The notes: a model not told the origin generated them from the sequence alone. Positions 28,597-38,209 are shown, counted from the first letter of the stretch. The stretch: DNA of 64,000 nucleotides from Bacillota bacterium (GCA_021793645.1 JAJYSJ010000001.1:62001-126000); one strand, 5' to 3'. Program-made: numbers and translations.

Positions 28597-29301
28597 ATGC
28601 AGTGGCCGAGGTGGTCCGAGGCGGTGCTCGCACTTGTCGCGCTGCTCGCGGCTGGGCTGATCGGATTCGGTGTTGGCGGTGCGAAAACGGCTCCGACGAC
28701 AGGGAGGCTCACGGTCACCGCGAGCGGTACATTGCAGGTGACGCCCAATGTCGCGCAAGTCAACCTGGGCACGAGCGTACAGGCATCGACTGCGCAAGGG
28801 GCTCTCGCGAAGCTCACTGTGGCCTCTGCTGCCATCGTTACCGCGGTTGAGAAGGACGGGATCAGCGCGAAGGATATCCAGACGAGCAACCTGAACGTCG
28901 GCCAGCGCTACGACAACCAGAACCAGCCTTCCGGCTACCAGGCAAACGAGCAGTTCAACATTACGGTGCGCAAGGTGAGCGACGCGGGCAAGGTCGCTTC
29001 GCTGGCGATGGCGGCGGGTGCAAACCAGTTCAACAATGTGAGCTACAGCGAACTCGACCCCAACGCAGGCACACGACAGGCAGTGCAGCAGGCCCTGCAG
29101 GCCGCGAAGAAGCAGGCGAAGGCCGAGGCATCTCAACTTGGCGTCACCCTCGGCAAGGTTGTCTCCGTCAGCCTGCAGAACCAGGCGGCACCGGGACCAA
29201 TCTTTGCGGCCAGGGCGGCTGTTCAAGCCTCGCCGGCCATCCTTGAACCCGGCACACAGATAGTGACTGTGCAGGTGCATGTCACCTACAGCTACCAGTA
29301 A
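28597..29301 (+). CDS. SIMPL domain-containing secreted protein
   Basis: LTVTASGTLQVTPNVAQVNLGTSVQA...VQVHVTYSY with N-terminal TM. Confidence 0.85.
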   Translation: MQWPRWSEAVLALVALLAAGLIGFGVGGAKTAPTTGRLTVTASGTLQVTPNVAQVNLGTSVQASTAQGALAKLTVASAAIVTAVEKDGISAKDIQTSNLNVGQRYDNQNQPSGYQANEQFNITVRKVSDAGKVASLAMAAGANQFNNVSYSELDPNAGTRQAVQQALQAAKKQAKAEASQLGVTLGKVVSVSLQNQAAPGPIFAARAAVQASPAILEPGTQIVTVQVHVTYSYQ

Positions 29302-29314
29302 CATAAGGCGACCC

Positions 29315-29345
29315 AAGGGTCCGGACGATCGTCCGGACCCTTCTT
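29315..29345. terminator. Intrinsic terminator after SIMPL gene
   Basis: AAGGGTCCGGACGATCGTCCGGACCCTT, 28-nt perfect palindrome followed by a T-rich run. Confidence 0.8.
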
Positions 29346-29397
29346 GTTCCGTGCTACACTGGGCGCAATAGTTGACCCCTATCCGTAGGAGGATCTT

Positions 29398-30651
29398 ATG
29401 CAACGCAGTTCGGGCGCATATGGGGCGATTGCGCTGTCTGCCGTCCTCTTGGTCGGCTGCAGCGCTCAAGGTTCGCAGACTGCGGTGAAGGCGCAGACGA
29501 CGGCGACCTTGACACCGACGAAGCTGCTCGGCCCTACCGGGTATGTAACATCCGAGACGCTGCGCGCGCCCCTGACAGGCGGCCCGAAGAGCGACGAGCT
29601 CCGCGTGACGACGGCCCAGAGCCCGTACGGCCTCCTGGGAACCCTCACGATCACATCGCCATCCGGCAAGGTCCTGCGGACGGTTCCGCACATCGGTTGG
29701 GTCGGTGTGCTGGAATTCGGGAGGCAGCATCTGCCCGTCTTCGTCACGCGCAGCGACGCGGGCAACTGCGGAAGCGGCGGCTGCTACTACGTTAGCTACC
29801 GATGGGTACCTACCTCACATCGCTTTGCCGAGGTGCGGGTCGCATCCAACACTTGGCCCAGCCAGCCACAGAACTATGCCTGGGACGCCAAACAGGGGCG
29901 ATTCCACGCTGCCGCAGCGACTGTGCAGTTCCCGAAGAACACCCTCTGGGGCTTCCTTGCCCTGACCCACAACGGCCTTCGGCTGGTTAACCGAACATTC
30001 GATCTTAACCAGAACTACTTACAGCAGGATTACGTCTACCTACTAGGTCAAGGCCCAGCCGGGGCTTGGCAGCCCAAGGGGCAGCCAGTCTATGGGCCTG
30101 CGACGCTCCAGACGCCCTATCCGTCACAGCCCCTGGAGGTGGCAGAGGCCCTGATGGACGCCGTCGCGCTGAATCTGCCGCGGCAGGCCAAGGCTCTTGC
30201 AAGCAGCCCAGCGGCTGAGCAGTCGTTCTTTGGGAACGCGCACGAGGCATGGGGGCCCTTAGGAGAACCCATCTACGATGCGCAGGTGTTCGATGCGAAG
30301 GCAGCGGAGGCGGGCAAGCCGGTTCAGCTGCCGATGTGGGAGATCTACGGGACAGGCGCGGCCCTACGGCTGCATGCCTTTTCAGGAACGCTGCAGTTTG
30401 CACACGTTTCGGGTCAGTGGCACGTATCGTCGCTATCGGTCGCCGCGATCCCGCTGAAGGTCGCCACGGTTGGAGAGGTCTTGTCAACGCTGCGGCAGGA
30501 CAGCTCTTTCGTCGCCTACCTGCGCGCACATCCTGGCGCGAAGATCGATGCACCGATTCCACAGAGCGCTACGGTATGGAGAGTGGGCTTCCCCAGTGGC
30601 GCCTTTGCGACAGTGGACGCGCGCACCGGAGCGGTGACGCTGAAGCAGTAG
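29398..30651 (+). CDS. Predicted lipoprotein of unknown function
   Basis: SD AGGAGG; lipobox VLLVGCSAQ; no recognised domain. Confidence 0.7.
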   Translation: MQRSSGAYGAIALSAVLLVGCSAQGSQTAVKAQTTATLTPTKLLGPTGYVTSETLRAPLTGGPKSDELRVTTAQSPYGLLGTLTITSPSGKVLRTVPHIGWVGVLEFGRQHLPVFVTRSDAGNCGSGGCYYVSYRWVPTSHRFAEVRVASNTWPSQPQNYAWDAKQGRFHAAAATVQFPKNTLWGFLALTHNGLRLVNRTFDLNQNYLQQDYVYLLGQGPAGAWQPKGQPVYGPATLQTPYPSQPLEVAEALMDAVALNLPRQAKALASSPAAEQSFFGNAHEAWGPLGEPIYDAQVFDAKAAEAGKPVQLPMWEIYGTGAALRLHAFSGTLQFAHVSGQWHVSSLSVAAIPLKVATVGEVLSTLRQDSSFVAYLRAHPGAKIDAPIPQSATVWRVGFPSGAFATVDARTGAVTLKQ

Positions 30652-30695
30652 CGCGCCTGGCTGCGGTATCCGTTCATCGTGCCAGGGTATGGCGG

Positions 30696-32327
30696 CTATG
30701 GTGCGTTCGGGGTGATGCGGAACAGGCGTACGTGCGAAGGCCCAGGGAACTGGTGGACGAGCCTGGCCCACGGTACACTGCCAGACCAGAGTTTGGGGTA
30801 GGCGCGGTTGATGGCGTCCAGTTGTGCGATGCCCTTCGGCTGCGGGACGAGGAAGGAGGACACCCGGCCGCCGGGATAGTGCAGGAGACTTTGGAAATTC
30901 AGGTCTGATGTGATGACGAACTGCTTGGGATTGCGCGAAGCGAGCACGACGCCCCAGAGGGAGAAGGTGTCGAGCAGGACGACGAGACGAGGGTGGGCAT
31001 CGATGTAGCTCGCGATCGTCCGGAACTGTCCATTTCCGGAGGAGATAGGTTGGCTGCTGAGTACTGAGGCGATATACACTGAATCGCCATGACCCAGGAT
31101 AGGGTTTTGCAAAGCTACTAAAGTACCCACATCGCCTACGAGCAGGACGAGCGCGGCCGCGATGCCAGCGACTGCGCGGCGGTGCACGGACACGTGGCTG
31201 AACAGGAACGCGATCAGCAGGAAGCCTCCGGGCACGTAGGTGATGAAGAACCGGTCCCAACCGGCAGACTTGCCAAGGTACAGCATCAGCATCTGCAATC
31301 CCGCCACGGCCACAGTGCCCAGGAGAAGGAGCGGGCCGAGGCTGCTGCGCCCTTTCCTGCGCATGAGGAGGAGGGCGCCGATCGCTCCCGGGACGACTGG
31401 CCAGAACAGCAGAGCGAACTGCGCTGCGTATAGAAAGGCCGCCAGCAGGTGGTGCGTCACTCCAGCAAGGCCAAAGTAATAGTAGGAGCCCGTGCCTACC
31501 GACGAGGCATTGCCGTAGGCGGAGTTCATGAAGTAGAGGGGGTTTTTCATGATCAGCCAGTTCATGTAGACCCACCAGGCACCGACGTAGACGATCGGGG
31601 TGAGGAAGATGGTCAACGCACCCTCGATCTCCGGTGCCGGCCGACGTTGCCAGTACAGGCCGAGCAGCATGCCGCCGGCGAGCATGAACGCGAAGGGAAC
31701 AGCCTCATAGCGGATCAGGAAGGCGACGGCCAGCCAGAGCGCCGCAGCCGCGAGGGACCCCAGGCGCCGATGCTGGAGGTAGGCGATCGCGCCCTCCCAG
31801 GCTGCGAGAAACGTCGCAACCATCATCGCGTCGCTCATGCCGTTGGCGCCGTAGAAAAGGATCAGCGGGTTGAGCAGGTAGAGAGCGCTGAAAAGCAGAC
31901 GCCACAGGCGCCCTAGGCCGATGCGTGCCAGGATGCGGTTCATGTAGAGCGCACCCAGGGCGGCGAACCCAGCGCTCACGATATTGCCTGCAAATCCGTC
32001 CGCGACCAGCGGCGGCCACAGCGGGCGTAGCACCGTCAACGGAAGTTCCAGCAGGCTGGGCAGAGGATTCCAGACGAAGCCGATCGCTCCGAGGTGCGGC
32101 TCGCGGCTGAAGAGCACATAGTAGGCATTCGCGACGCGGGCAATGGTATCGTCCGGCACAATGTGAAGCTGCAGCACCATGTGCAGTCCGAGCAGCAGCG
32201 ACAGGGCAAAGGTTATGCCGGCAAGCGCCAGGCCCTCTGAGAGGGGCGGCCGGTTCGGATCGACGGAGTGTGTGAGGCCGGGGCGCGCGGCCCGCTCTCG
32301 CGAGGCCCACTCGGAGAGGGTGCTCAT
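30696..32327 (-). CDS. Polytopic glycosyltransferase (GT39/ArnT-like)
   Basis: VPDDTIARVANAYYVLFSREPHLGAIGFVWNPLPSLLELPL, many TM segments; start overlaps the GT2 stop (ATGA). Confidence 0.75.
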   Translation of the reverse strand: MSTLSEWASRERAARPGLTHSVDPNRPPLSEGLALAGITFALSLLLGLHMVLQLHIVPDDTIARVANAYYVLFSREPHLGAIGFVWNPLPSLLELPLTVLRPLWPPLVADGFAGNIVSAGFAALGALYMNRILARIGLGRLWRLLFSALYLLNPLILFYGANGMSDAMMVATFLAAWEGAIAYLQHRRLGSLAAAALWLAVAFLIRYEAVPFAFMLAGGMLLGLYWQRRPAPEIEGALTIFLTPIVYVGAWWVYMNWLIMKNPLYFMNSAYGNASSVGTGSYYYFGLAGVTHHLLAAFLYAAQFALLFWPVVPGAIGALLLMRRKGRSSLGPLLLLGTVAVAGLQMLMLYLGKSAGWDRFFITYVPGGFLLIAFLFSHVSVHRRAVAGIAAALVLLVGDVGTLVALQNPILGHGDSVYIASVLSSQPISSGNGQFRTIASYIDAHPRLVVLLDTFSLWGVVLASRNPKQFVITSDLNFQSLLHYPGGRVSSFLVPQPKGIAQLDAINRAYPKLWSGSVPWARLVHQFPGPSHVRLFRITPNAP

Positions 32328-34588
32328 GGAGCCTCCTGCTGCATGGGCGGCTGTACAGCGCCTTGCATCGTCTCGAGCAGCAGCCCGTGCTCGGTCTTTT
32401 CCCAGTAGAACGGGCGCGTCAGGAGCTGGAGCGCTGCCTTCCAGGCTGCGACCGACATCATCGACCAGTAGACAGGCATGGCGACTTCGTACTTGATCAG
32501 CCGCCAGTCGCCGCGTCGAGCGGCGCCGACCATGTTGATGAAGATAAAGCTGAAGTTTCCGGCGAAGAGATTGATCGAGGCGAGATAGTAGAGCCAGCTG
32601 GGAAAGATCAACGGAACCGAGCGCCATAAGGACAGGAACCAAAGCGTAGTCATCAGCCAGTAGAGGGGATTCACCAGGAACGGAAACGGCGTGCCTCCGA
32701 CGACGAGCTGGAACCCGAGAAAGCCCTTCGGCCCAAGTTCTCGGTAGAGTCGCACGGGGTGGCGCATGTGTACAAACCAGGTCTGGATGTATCCCTTTAC
32801 CCAGCGGGAGCGCTGGCGGATCCAGTTGACGAAGTCCGAGTTCGCTTCCTCGTAGGTCGTGGAATCCATCACGAGCGTCTGGTAGCCGGCCTTGTACAGC
32901 CGAATGCCCAGGTCGGCATCCTCCGCGACGTTGTAGGGATCCCAGGCGCCCACGTCGACGAGCGTTCGCACCAGGAAATGATTTGACGTGCCGCCGAGGG
33001 GAATGGGTAGCCGCGCTCCGTGCAGCGCTGGGAGCAGAAGGTCGAACCAGGCCGCGTACTCTGCTGTGAACCAGCGGGTAAGGATGTTCTGGTCCCAGTT
33101 GAAGTAGGAAAGCTTGGCCTGAACACAGGAGACGTTTGCGGGGGCCTTGCGGAACGCTGCGATCGCTTTCTTCAGTTGGTCGCGCTCTGGAATGTCCTCG
33201 GCGTCGTAGATGACGAGGTACTCGCCCCGGGCGTGCGAAAGTCCGTAGTTGCAGGCCTTCGGCTTCGTCTTCGGCTGAGACGGGGGAACGACGAGGATCT
33301 CGATGTAGTTCGGCAGCCGCATGGCTTTGGCGGCGTCGATCGTCTCAAGGTCGTCCTCCTCCAAGAGCAGCTTCACGTCGAGCCGATCCTTCGGGTAGTC
33401 GAGCTCTGTGAGGGCCTTCGTGAGGATCGGCAGCACGGCCGCTTCGCGGTAGGCTGGCACCAGCACGGTGTAGGGGGGCAGGCTGGCGGGATCGAGCGCG
33501 TCGAGATCCTCCTGCGTGATGCCGATCTCGAGGAGTTCGTCCGTCGGGCGCATCAGCAGAATCATCTTGTGCACAAGCACCCAGAAGTAGAGGACGCCGA
33601 GCACAGCGTTCACCACCGTGAGCGTCGGCATGACCGCGACCGCCATCCCGATCGCGAGCAGGATGACGATGGCGATCAGTACGGACCGCTGAAGCAGCGA
33701 GAGCAGCTGGTGCGCGCTGTCCTCAGGCCTGCGCTGGACAAGATCGGCCAGACTGCGGTACGTGTACTCCTGCTGGTAGTGTTCCTCCAGGGCTGCCAGG
33801 ACATCGCGGTAGCCAGTCACAGCCAACCGCAGCGGAACGCCCGACGCCGCCTGCAGGGACTGCGCAGCCGCGGTATCCTCGGGGTCGACCATGGCGATGC
33901 GCAAGCCGAGGCGGGACCGTCCAATGGGCACGGCCAAGTGGGAGCGCCAGAAGCTTTCGGGCATCAAGTCGAAGAGCGTGGCGTCGAGCCGGCTCGCAAC
34001 TGCGGAGGAGCCGCCCTCGCCGTTCAAGAGATCGACGAACGGCAGGCCGTGCTGCTCTGCGACAGCCTCCGCGACGTCAAGGTAGGTCACTTCGTTGCGG
34101 CTGGTCAGCAGCCAGCCGAGGCGCCCGCCATCAGTCGCCTGTGACTGCAGGGCTTCGTCGATTGACGCTGCGGGCAACTTGCCGCCTTGGCGCAGCAGAT
34201 CGCCGATGCGTATCTTCTGGACGGCCGCCTTGGCGCGCGATGCGGTCGCGCTGGGCTTCGCGGACTGCTTCGGCGGATGGGAGGGGTAGACGCGGTCGTA
34301 GGCGGCGGCGAGGTCGGCGCTTGTGGCCTGTGCGAGTCGGATCCTGCGCCCCAGTGCTTTCAGTACGCCGCGCGCGGTGTCGTTCATCGGAAGGCGCGCG
34401 GCGACGTAGAGCGATCCTGGGGTCTGGGCGTAGATCAGCAGACCATGCTCGCGCGCCCCGTGCTCGTCCAAGAGCTGCGCTGCCCGCGAGTCGATGGGGT
34501 CGACCAGGATTGCGCGCGGGCCATAGCGGAACGGGCGCAGGGATACGAGCGGAATCCGCGAGAGATCCCCAAGCACCTGATCGATCAT
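32324..34588 (-). CDS. GT2 glycosyltransferase with N-terminal MshEN (GSPII_E_N) domain
   Basis: RIGDLLRQGGKLPAASIDEALQSQ + RLGWLLTSRNEVTYLDVAEAVAEQ (MshEN repeats); GT2 core VLVPAYREAAVLP...YDAEDIPERDQL...EDADLGIRLYKAGY...QRSRWVKGY. Confidence 0.88.
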   Translation of the reverse strand: MIDQVLGDLSRIPLVSLRPFRYGPRAILVDPIDSRAAQLLDEHGAREHGLLIYAQTPGSLYVAARLPMNDTARGVLKALGRRIRLAQATSADLAAAYDRVYPSHPPKQSAKPSATASRAKAAVQKIRIGDLLRQGGKLPAASIDEALQSQATDGGRLGWLLTSRNEVTYLDVAEAVAEQHGLPFVDLLNGEGGSSAVASRLDATLFDLMPESFWRSHLAVPIGRSRLGLRIAMVDPEDTAAAQSLQAASGVPLRLAVTGYRDVLAALEEHYQQEYTYRSLADLVQRRPEDSAHQLLSLLQRSVLIAIVILLAIGMAVAVMPTLTVVNAVLGVLYFWVLVHKMILLMRPTDELLEIGITQEDLDALDPASLPPYTVLVPAYREAAVLPILTKALTELDYPKDRLDVKLLLEEDDLETIDAAKAMRLPNYIEILVVPPSQPKTKPKACNYGLSHARGEYLVIYDAEDIPERDQLKKAIAAFRKAPANVSCVQAKLSYFNWDQNILTRWFTAEYAAWFDLLLPALHGARLPIPLGGTSNHFLVRTLVDVGAWDPYNVAEDADLGIRLYKAGYQTLVMDSTTYEEANSDFVNWIRQRSRWVKGYIQTWFVHMRHPVRLYRELGPKGFLGFQLVVGGTPFPFLVNPLYWLMTTLWFLSLWRSVPLIFPSWLYYLASINLFAGNFSFIFINMVGAARRGDWRLIKYEVAMPVYWSMMSVAAWKAALQLLTRPFYWEKTEHGLLLETMQGAVQPPMQQEAP

Positions 34589-34791
34589 GGCTGGTCGCCA
34601 TTTCGCGGGCTGCGTCCGCCGGGTCGGCGACGTCCCATCGCCGAGAGGATCCAGTAGAGGACTGTTGCGCACAGGAAGAAGATGATCGGGAATGTGCCGA
34701 TCAGCCAAAAGGTGCCGCCCAGCGCAAAGGCGGTAAGCACAGCGACCATGCCGGTCGCGACGACAAGGCGGACCGCCCCGCGCGGTTTCAC
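34585..34791 (-). CDS. Small two-TM membrane protein
   Basis: GTG start overlaps upstream stop (GTGA); VKPRGAVRLVVATGMVAVLTAFALGGTFWLIGTFPIIFFLCATVLYWIL. Confidence 0.6.
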   Translation of the reverse strand: MKPRGAVRLVVATGMVAVLTAFALGGTFWLIGTFPIIFFLCATVLYWILSAMGRRRPGGRSPRNGDQP

Positions 34792-35525
34792 TGGCTGCCA
34801 CTGGGGCGGATCTCGATCCGCTCGGCGTCCAGTGTCGCGTGTGCAACAAAAGGCAAGGTCAAAAGCCACGCGAGCAGAGCGTGACGGTCTTCCGCCATGC
34901 CGTCGATGCGATATACGCCGTCACGATACAGGCGGAAGCGAATGTGCAGGCCAGGGGCCGCCTCCAGGAGATCGATGAGCTCCTCGATGTCGGTCAGCCG
35001 CAATACGGGATCGACCACCACGGTGATTGACTGTGTCGGCGTGCGGCCTGGCAGGGCGCGAGCGGTCTCCTCCTGGCGATCTTCTTCGGGGGAAGGCGGC
35101 GCAACATCGCTCGCGGCGGCGGTCTCCGCCTCCACTACATGCGACTCCTGCTCGGGCGCGGGGCGAGCATTCAGTCCCGCAAGTCCAATGTGGACCTGCT
35201 GCGCTTCGGCGATCAGCGCGGGAAGGCGTGGGGCCAACCGACCGAGCGGCTCAGAAGCCGCGCTAGCTGCGGATGCGATGCGCTGCAGCATCCCGCGGGC
35301 GATCGATGGATCAGCGGGAAGGCTTTGCGAGAGCAAGACCGGCAGTTCGATGGCACCCACCTCGGGTGGAAGAACCGTGTCCGTCACGACGATGTCGGCG
35401 GGTTCACGGAGCACGGCGAACGGAACTTCCAGGGGAGTGCGGACGATGCGGACGCTGAGTTGCGGCGTGGCCCAGTCCGGGAGACGGTCATCCGGCGTCG
35501 AGCGCAGCAACACTACGCGCGTCAT
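34788..35525 (-). CDS. Hypothetical protein with C-terminal small alpha/beta domain, in glycosyltransferase operon
   Basis: MTRVVLLRSTPDDRLPDWA...SITVVVDPVLRLTDIEELIDLLEAAPGLHIRFRLYRDGVYRIDG; operonic overlaps. Confidence 0.55.
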   Translation of the reverse strand: MTRVVLLRSTPDDRLPDWATPQLSVRIVRTPLEVPFAVLREPADIVVTDTVLPPEVGAIELPVLLSQSLPADPSIARGMLQRIASAASAASEPLGRLAPRLPALIAEAQQVHIGLAGLNARPAPEQESHVVEAETAAASDVAPPSPEEDRQEETARALPGRTPTQSITVVVDPVLRLTDIEELIDLLEAAPGLHIRFRLYRDGVYRIDGMAEDRHALLAWLLTLPFVAHATLDAERIEIRPSGSQ

Positions 35526-35526
35526 G

Positions 35527-35982
35527 TCAGGCTCCCTGCCGCCGATGGCGTTCGGTGGAAGCGTCCGACGCGTGCGGACTGCTTGACGACTCGTCCGACA
35601 GACTCGTGTGGGTGGGCAGCGACTCGTAGGTGCTGCGCGCGGTGGCAATCTGCTGTTTGAGAACCTGCAGTTCCTCGCGCGCCTCCTCTTCCTGTGCGCG
35701 CCAGTGCAGACGCAGCAGGTCAGCGTCTAGCAGCGCCTCGCGCCGAATGCGCTGCGCCTCTGCGTCGGCACTGAGGATCCGTTCGGCAAGGAGCTCGCGT
35801 TCAGCCCGCAGCGCCGCCACTTCAGCATTCACCTGGCTGAGGTGGACCTGCAGGATCTCTCGCAGGCCTTCGGCGAGGCGTTCCCGTTCCTCCGAGATCC
35901 GCAGTCGTTCTTCCAGCGTCGAAAGTCGGCGATCTACCGCGCGTGGCGAATAGCCGAACAACGTGCGACGGAAGCGCTGCAA
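35527..35982 (-). CDS. DivIVA-like coiled-coil protein
   Basis: FRRTLFGYSPRAVDRRLSTLEERL resembles the DivIVA N-terminus, followed by long coiled coil. Confidence 0.65.
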   Translation of the reverse strand: MQRFRRTLFGYSPRAVDRRLSTLEERLRISEERERLAEGLREILQVHLSQVNAEVAALRAERELLAERILSADAEAQRIRREALLDADLLRLHWRAQEEEAREELQVLKQQIATARSTYESLPTHTSLSDESSSSPHASDASTERHRRQGA

Positions 35983-36083
35983 GGCGTTCGCCCCTTGTGC
36001 TAAGATCCACCTAGGCTAACAATATAATGGCAGTTGTTGTCGATCCTTGGCAAGACATGAATCCAATTGGCGAGGTGTGGCAA

Positions 36084-36596
36084 GTGCGTTCAGTTCTTAG
36101 GGCAGTCACCGTGTTGTTCTCCCTTACGACGCTGGTCACGGCTGCAGTCGCGCTTCCTTCCAACGCACTTGCCCACAAACCGCCAAACCAGTTGAGAGTC
36201 GTCGTGGAGCAGGTGACGCCGTCCGCCGCAGGCCCGGGACAGACAGTCACGCTGAACATCAGCCTCTCGAACGCTCAACCGTCGGCTCAGCCCAGCATGC
36301 AGGTGGACATCAATGTTCCGCGGTTGCACATAGACCACAGCGTGCAGGACCTGCCTGCGTCGCAGAATTTCCAGGTGTCCTTCACGGTGCCGCTGGATGC
36401 GCAGCCGGATTCGTATGATGGGTCGGTGACTGTCCACTACGGCTCGAATGAGAAAGGCACGGCCCCGTTCTCCCTGAGCGTCCTTCCCGTGGGAGCGTTG
36501 CCTGAGGTTCCCTATCCGGTCGTTCTTCCTGCACTGCTGCTCGTCGGGGTTTCGGCCCTACGCTGGGCAGGCGGTCGCCGGCGCGCGGTCCGGTGA
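36084..36596 (+). CDS. Secreted Ig-like protein with C-terminal sorting-type tail (candidate exosortase substrate)
   Basis: Signal peptide; beta-rich domain; C-terminus LPEVPYPVVLPALLLVGVSALRWAGGRRRAVR (motif + TM + basic cluster); overlaps the exosortase start. Confidence 0.65.
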   Translation: MRSVLRAVTVLFSLTTLVTAAVALPSNALAHKPPNQLRVVVEQVTPSAAGPGQTVTLNISLSNAQPSAQPSMQVDINVPRLHIDHSVQDLPASQNFQVSFTVPLDAQPDSYDGSVTVHYGSNEKGTAPFSLSVLPVGALPEVPYPVVLPALLLVGVSALRWAGGRRRAVR

Positions 36597-38209
36597 CCGA
36601 TCGGACCTCGCTGTCTTCACTGCGAGCACGCAGACGCTGGATCGCCCTTTGGCTACTCGTTGCGATCGCACCGCTGATTCCCTATGCGCTGCCGCTGGCG
36701 CAACAGGCGCTCAGCGACACACCCCTTGCATACCTCGTGTGGATTCCGCCGATCGGCTTCGCCTGGGCCGTCTGGGTTCTGCGTGAGCATCCCGACTACA
36801 ACAATGACCTCGAGACGAACCTCATCCTAGGCAGTGGGCTGGTCGGCATCGTCGGCTTGATCCTGGTTGCCGGTCCGAGCATGTGGCCGTACTCCTTTGT
36901 CGGTCAAGAAATGGGGCTCGTGCTCTGGCCGCTCTGGGCGCTTGGCACAGCGTGGCTGGTGTTCGGAGTCACTGTGACACCACGCATCGCAGCGCCGCTC
37001 ATCTACCTGGTCTTCGCGTGGCCGCCTCCCCTGACGTGGCTGATCACACGGGTGCAGGGACTGCTCACGACAACTGCGCTCGCCGCGACGCATCTCGGCG
37101 CGGGAGCACTGCCCTGGATCGCTGCCAGGAGCAGCGGCACGTTTCTTGTACAGCACGGGAGCGCCATGGTTCCCGTGATCATCAACTCAGCCTGCAGCGG
37201 CGCGGACAGCGTGCTGGCTGTGGCTATCGTGCTGCCCGTCCTTCTGGCCCAGTTCGCGGGACGCTGGCAAGCGAAGGCCGCGCTGGTCGCTCTCGGAGCT
37301 GTGCTCGCACTGGTGCTCAACCTGCTGCGACTTGGGCTGCTGATCCTCGCCCTGCATCTTTGGGGGAGCTACCTGGCGTTCGACGTGCTCCACCCCGTAC
37401 TGGGGTTCGTACTGTTCGCCCTGCTCGTGGTCCTCCTGCTTCGTGTGACGATTGCCCTTGGCCTCTCGCCGCACGACACAGCGAAGCCGTTCGCCGCGCT
37501 GCGGGGCCCGAGTTTGGCGACGGTCGTCGTGGCGGTCATAGCCGCGCTGGTCGTGACTTTCAGCCTCCTCCCGCTGATCTACGCGAGGAACGAGCTTCCT
37601 GGCACGTCGGTGCCGGTGAAGAGCACCAATCTTGCGCGCATCGCACCGCAGCTGCCCGGGTTCAGACGAGTGCTCATCGGCCGCTTTGATGACGCGAGTG
37701 TGCTCGGGAGCGGCTCCAGTTCGATCGCCTACGCCTACTCCACGCCGCAGGGCGCGTACGTGCTGGCACAGATCTACGAAACGCCGAACCTGGGTGCACT
37801 GGAGAGCTACACCTACGGCAATTGTGTCGCGTACCACGGTGACCGTACGGTGGCAACCCTGCCGTTTCTCGTAGGGAGCGGAAAGGTCGCGAAGGAGTAC
37901 GGCGTCTTCTTGCCGCCTGCCAAGGTCGGCGGGACGGGTGCCCCAGTCGCCGATGCGGAGTGGACGCTTTCCGTGAAATCCGGCGGAGAGACCATTTTCC
38001 TTCGGGTGGCGCTATCGGCGCCAGCCGAACCTGCCGAGTACTGGAAGGCGAGCTACTTTGGGAGTTACCGGCGGCCTCTCGGTCTGCTGGCGTTGGCAAG
38101 CGCCCCCGCGCAGGGCGCAATGCCCGCTGGCCTGGGCACGAGTGCGCAGGTGTTGCGCCAGTTCGCAGCGGACTATGAGAGCGCGCTTGTGCGCGCTGGC
38201 GGACGCTGA
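36593..38209 (+). CDS. Exosortase/archaeosortase-family transpeptidase with C-terminal extracytoplasmic domain
   Basis: Cys in IINSACSGADS, Arg in LNLLRLGLLI, His in FDVLHPVLGFVLF within a polytopic core. Confidence 0.85.
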   Translation: MTDRTSLSSLRARRRWIALWLLVAIAPLIPYALPLAQQALSDTPLAYLVWIPPIGFAWAVWVLREHPDYNNDLETNLILGSGLVGIVGLILVAGPSMWPYSFVGQEMGLVLWPLWALGTAWLVFGVTVTPRIAAPLIYLVFAWPPPLTWLITRVQGLLTTTALAATHLGAGALPWIAARSSGTFLVQHGSAMVPVIINSACSGADSVLAVAIVLPVLLAQFAGRWQAKAALVALGAVLALVLNLLRLGLLILALHLWGSYLAFDVLHPVLGFVLFALLVVLLLRVTIALGLSPHDTAKPFAALRGPSLATVVVAVIAALVVTFSLLPLIYARNELPGTSVPVKSTNLARIAPQLPGFRRVLIGRFDDASVLGSGSSSIAYAYSTPQGAYVLAQIYETPNLGALESYTYGNCVAYHGDRTVATLPFLVGSGKVAKEYGVFLPPAKVGGTGAPVADAEWTLSVKSGGETIFLRVALSAPAEPAEYWKASYFGSYRRPLGLLALASAPAQGAMPAGLGTSAQVLRQFAADYESALVRAGGR

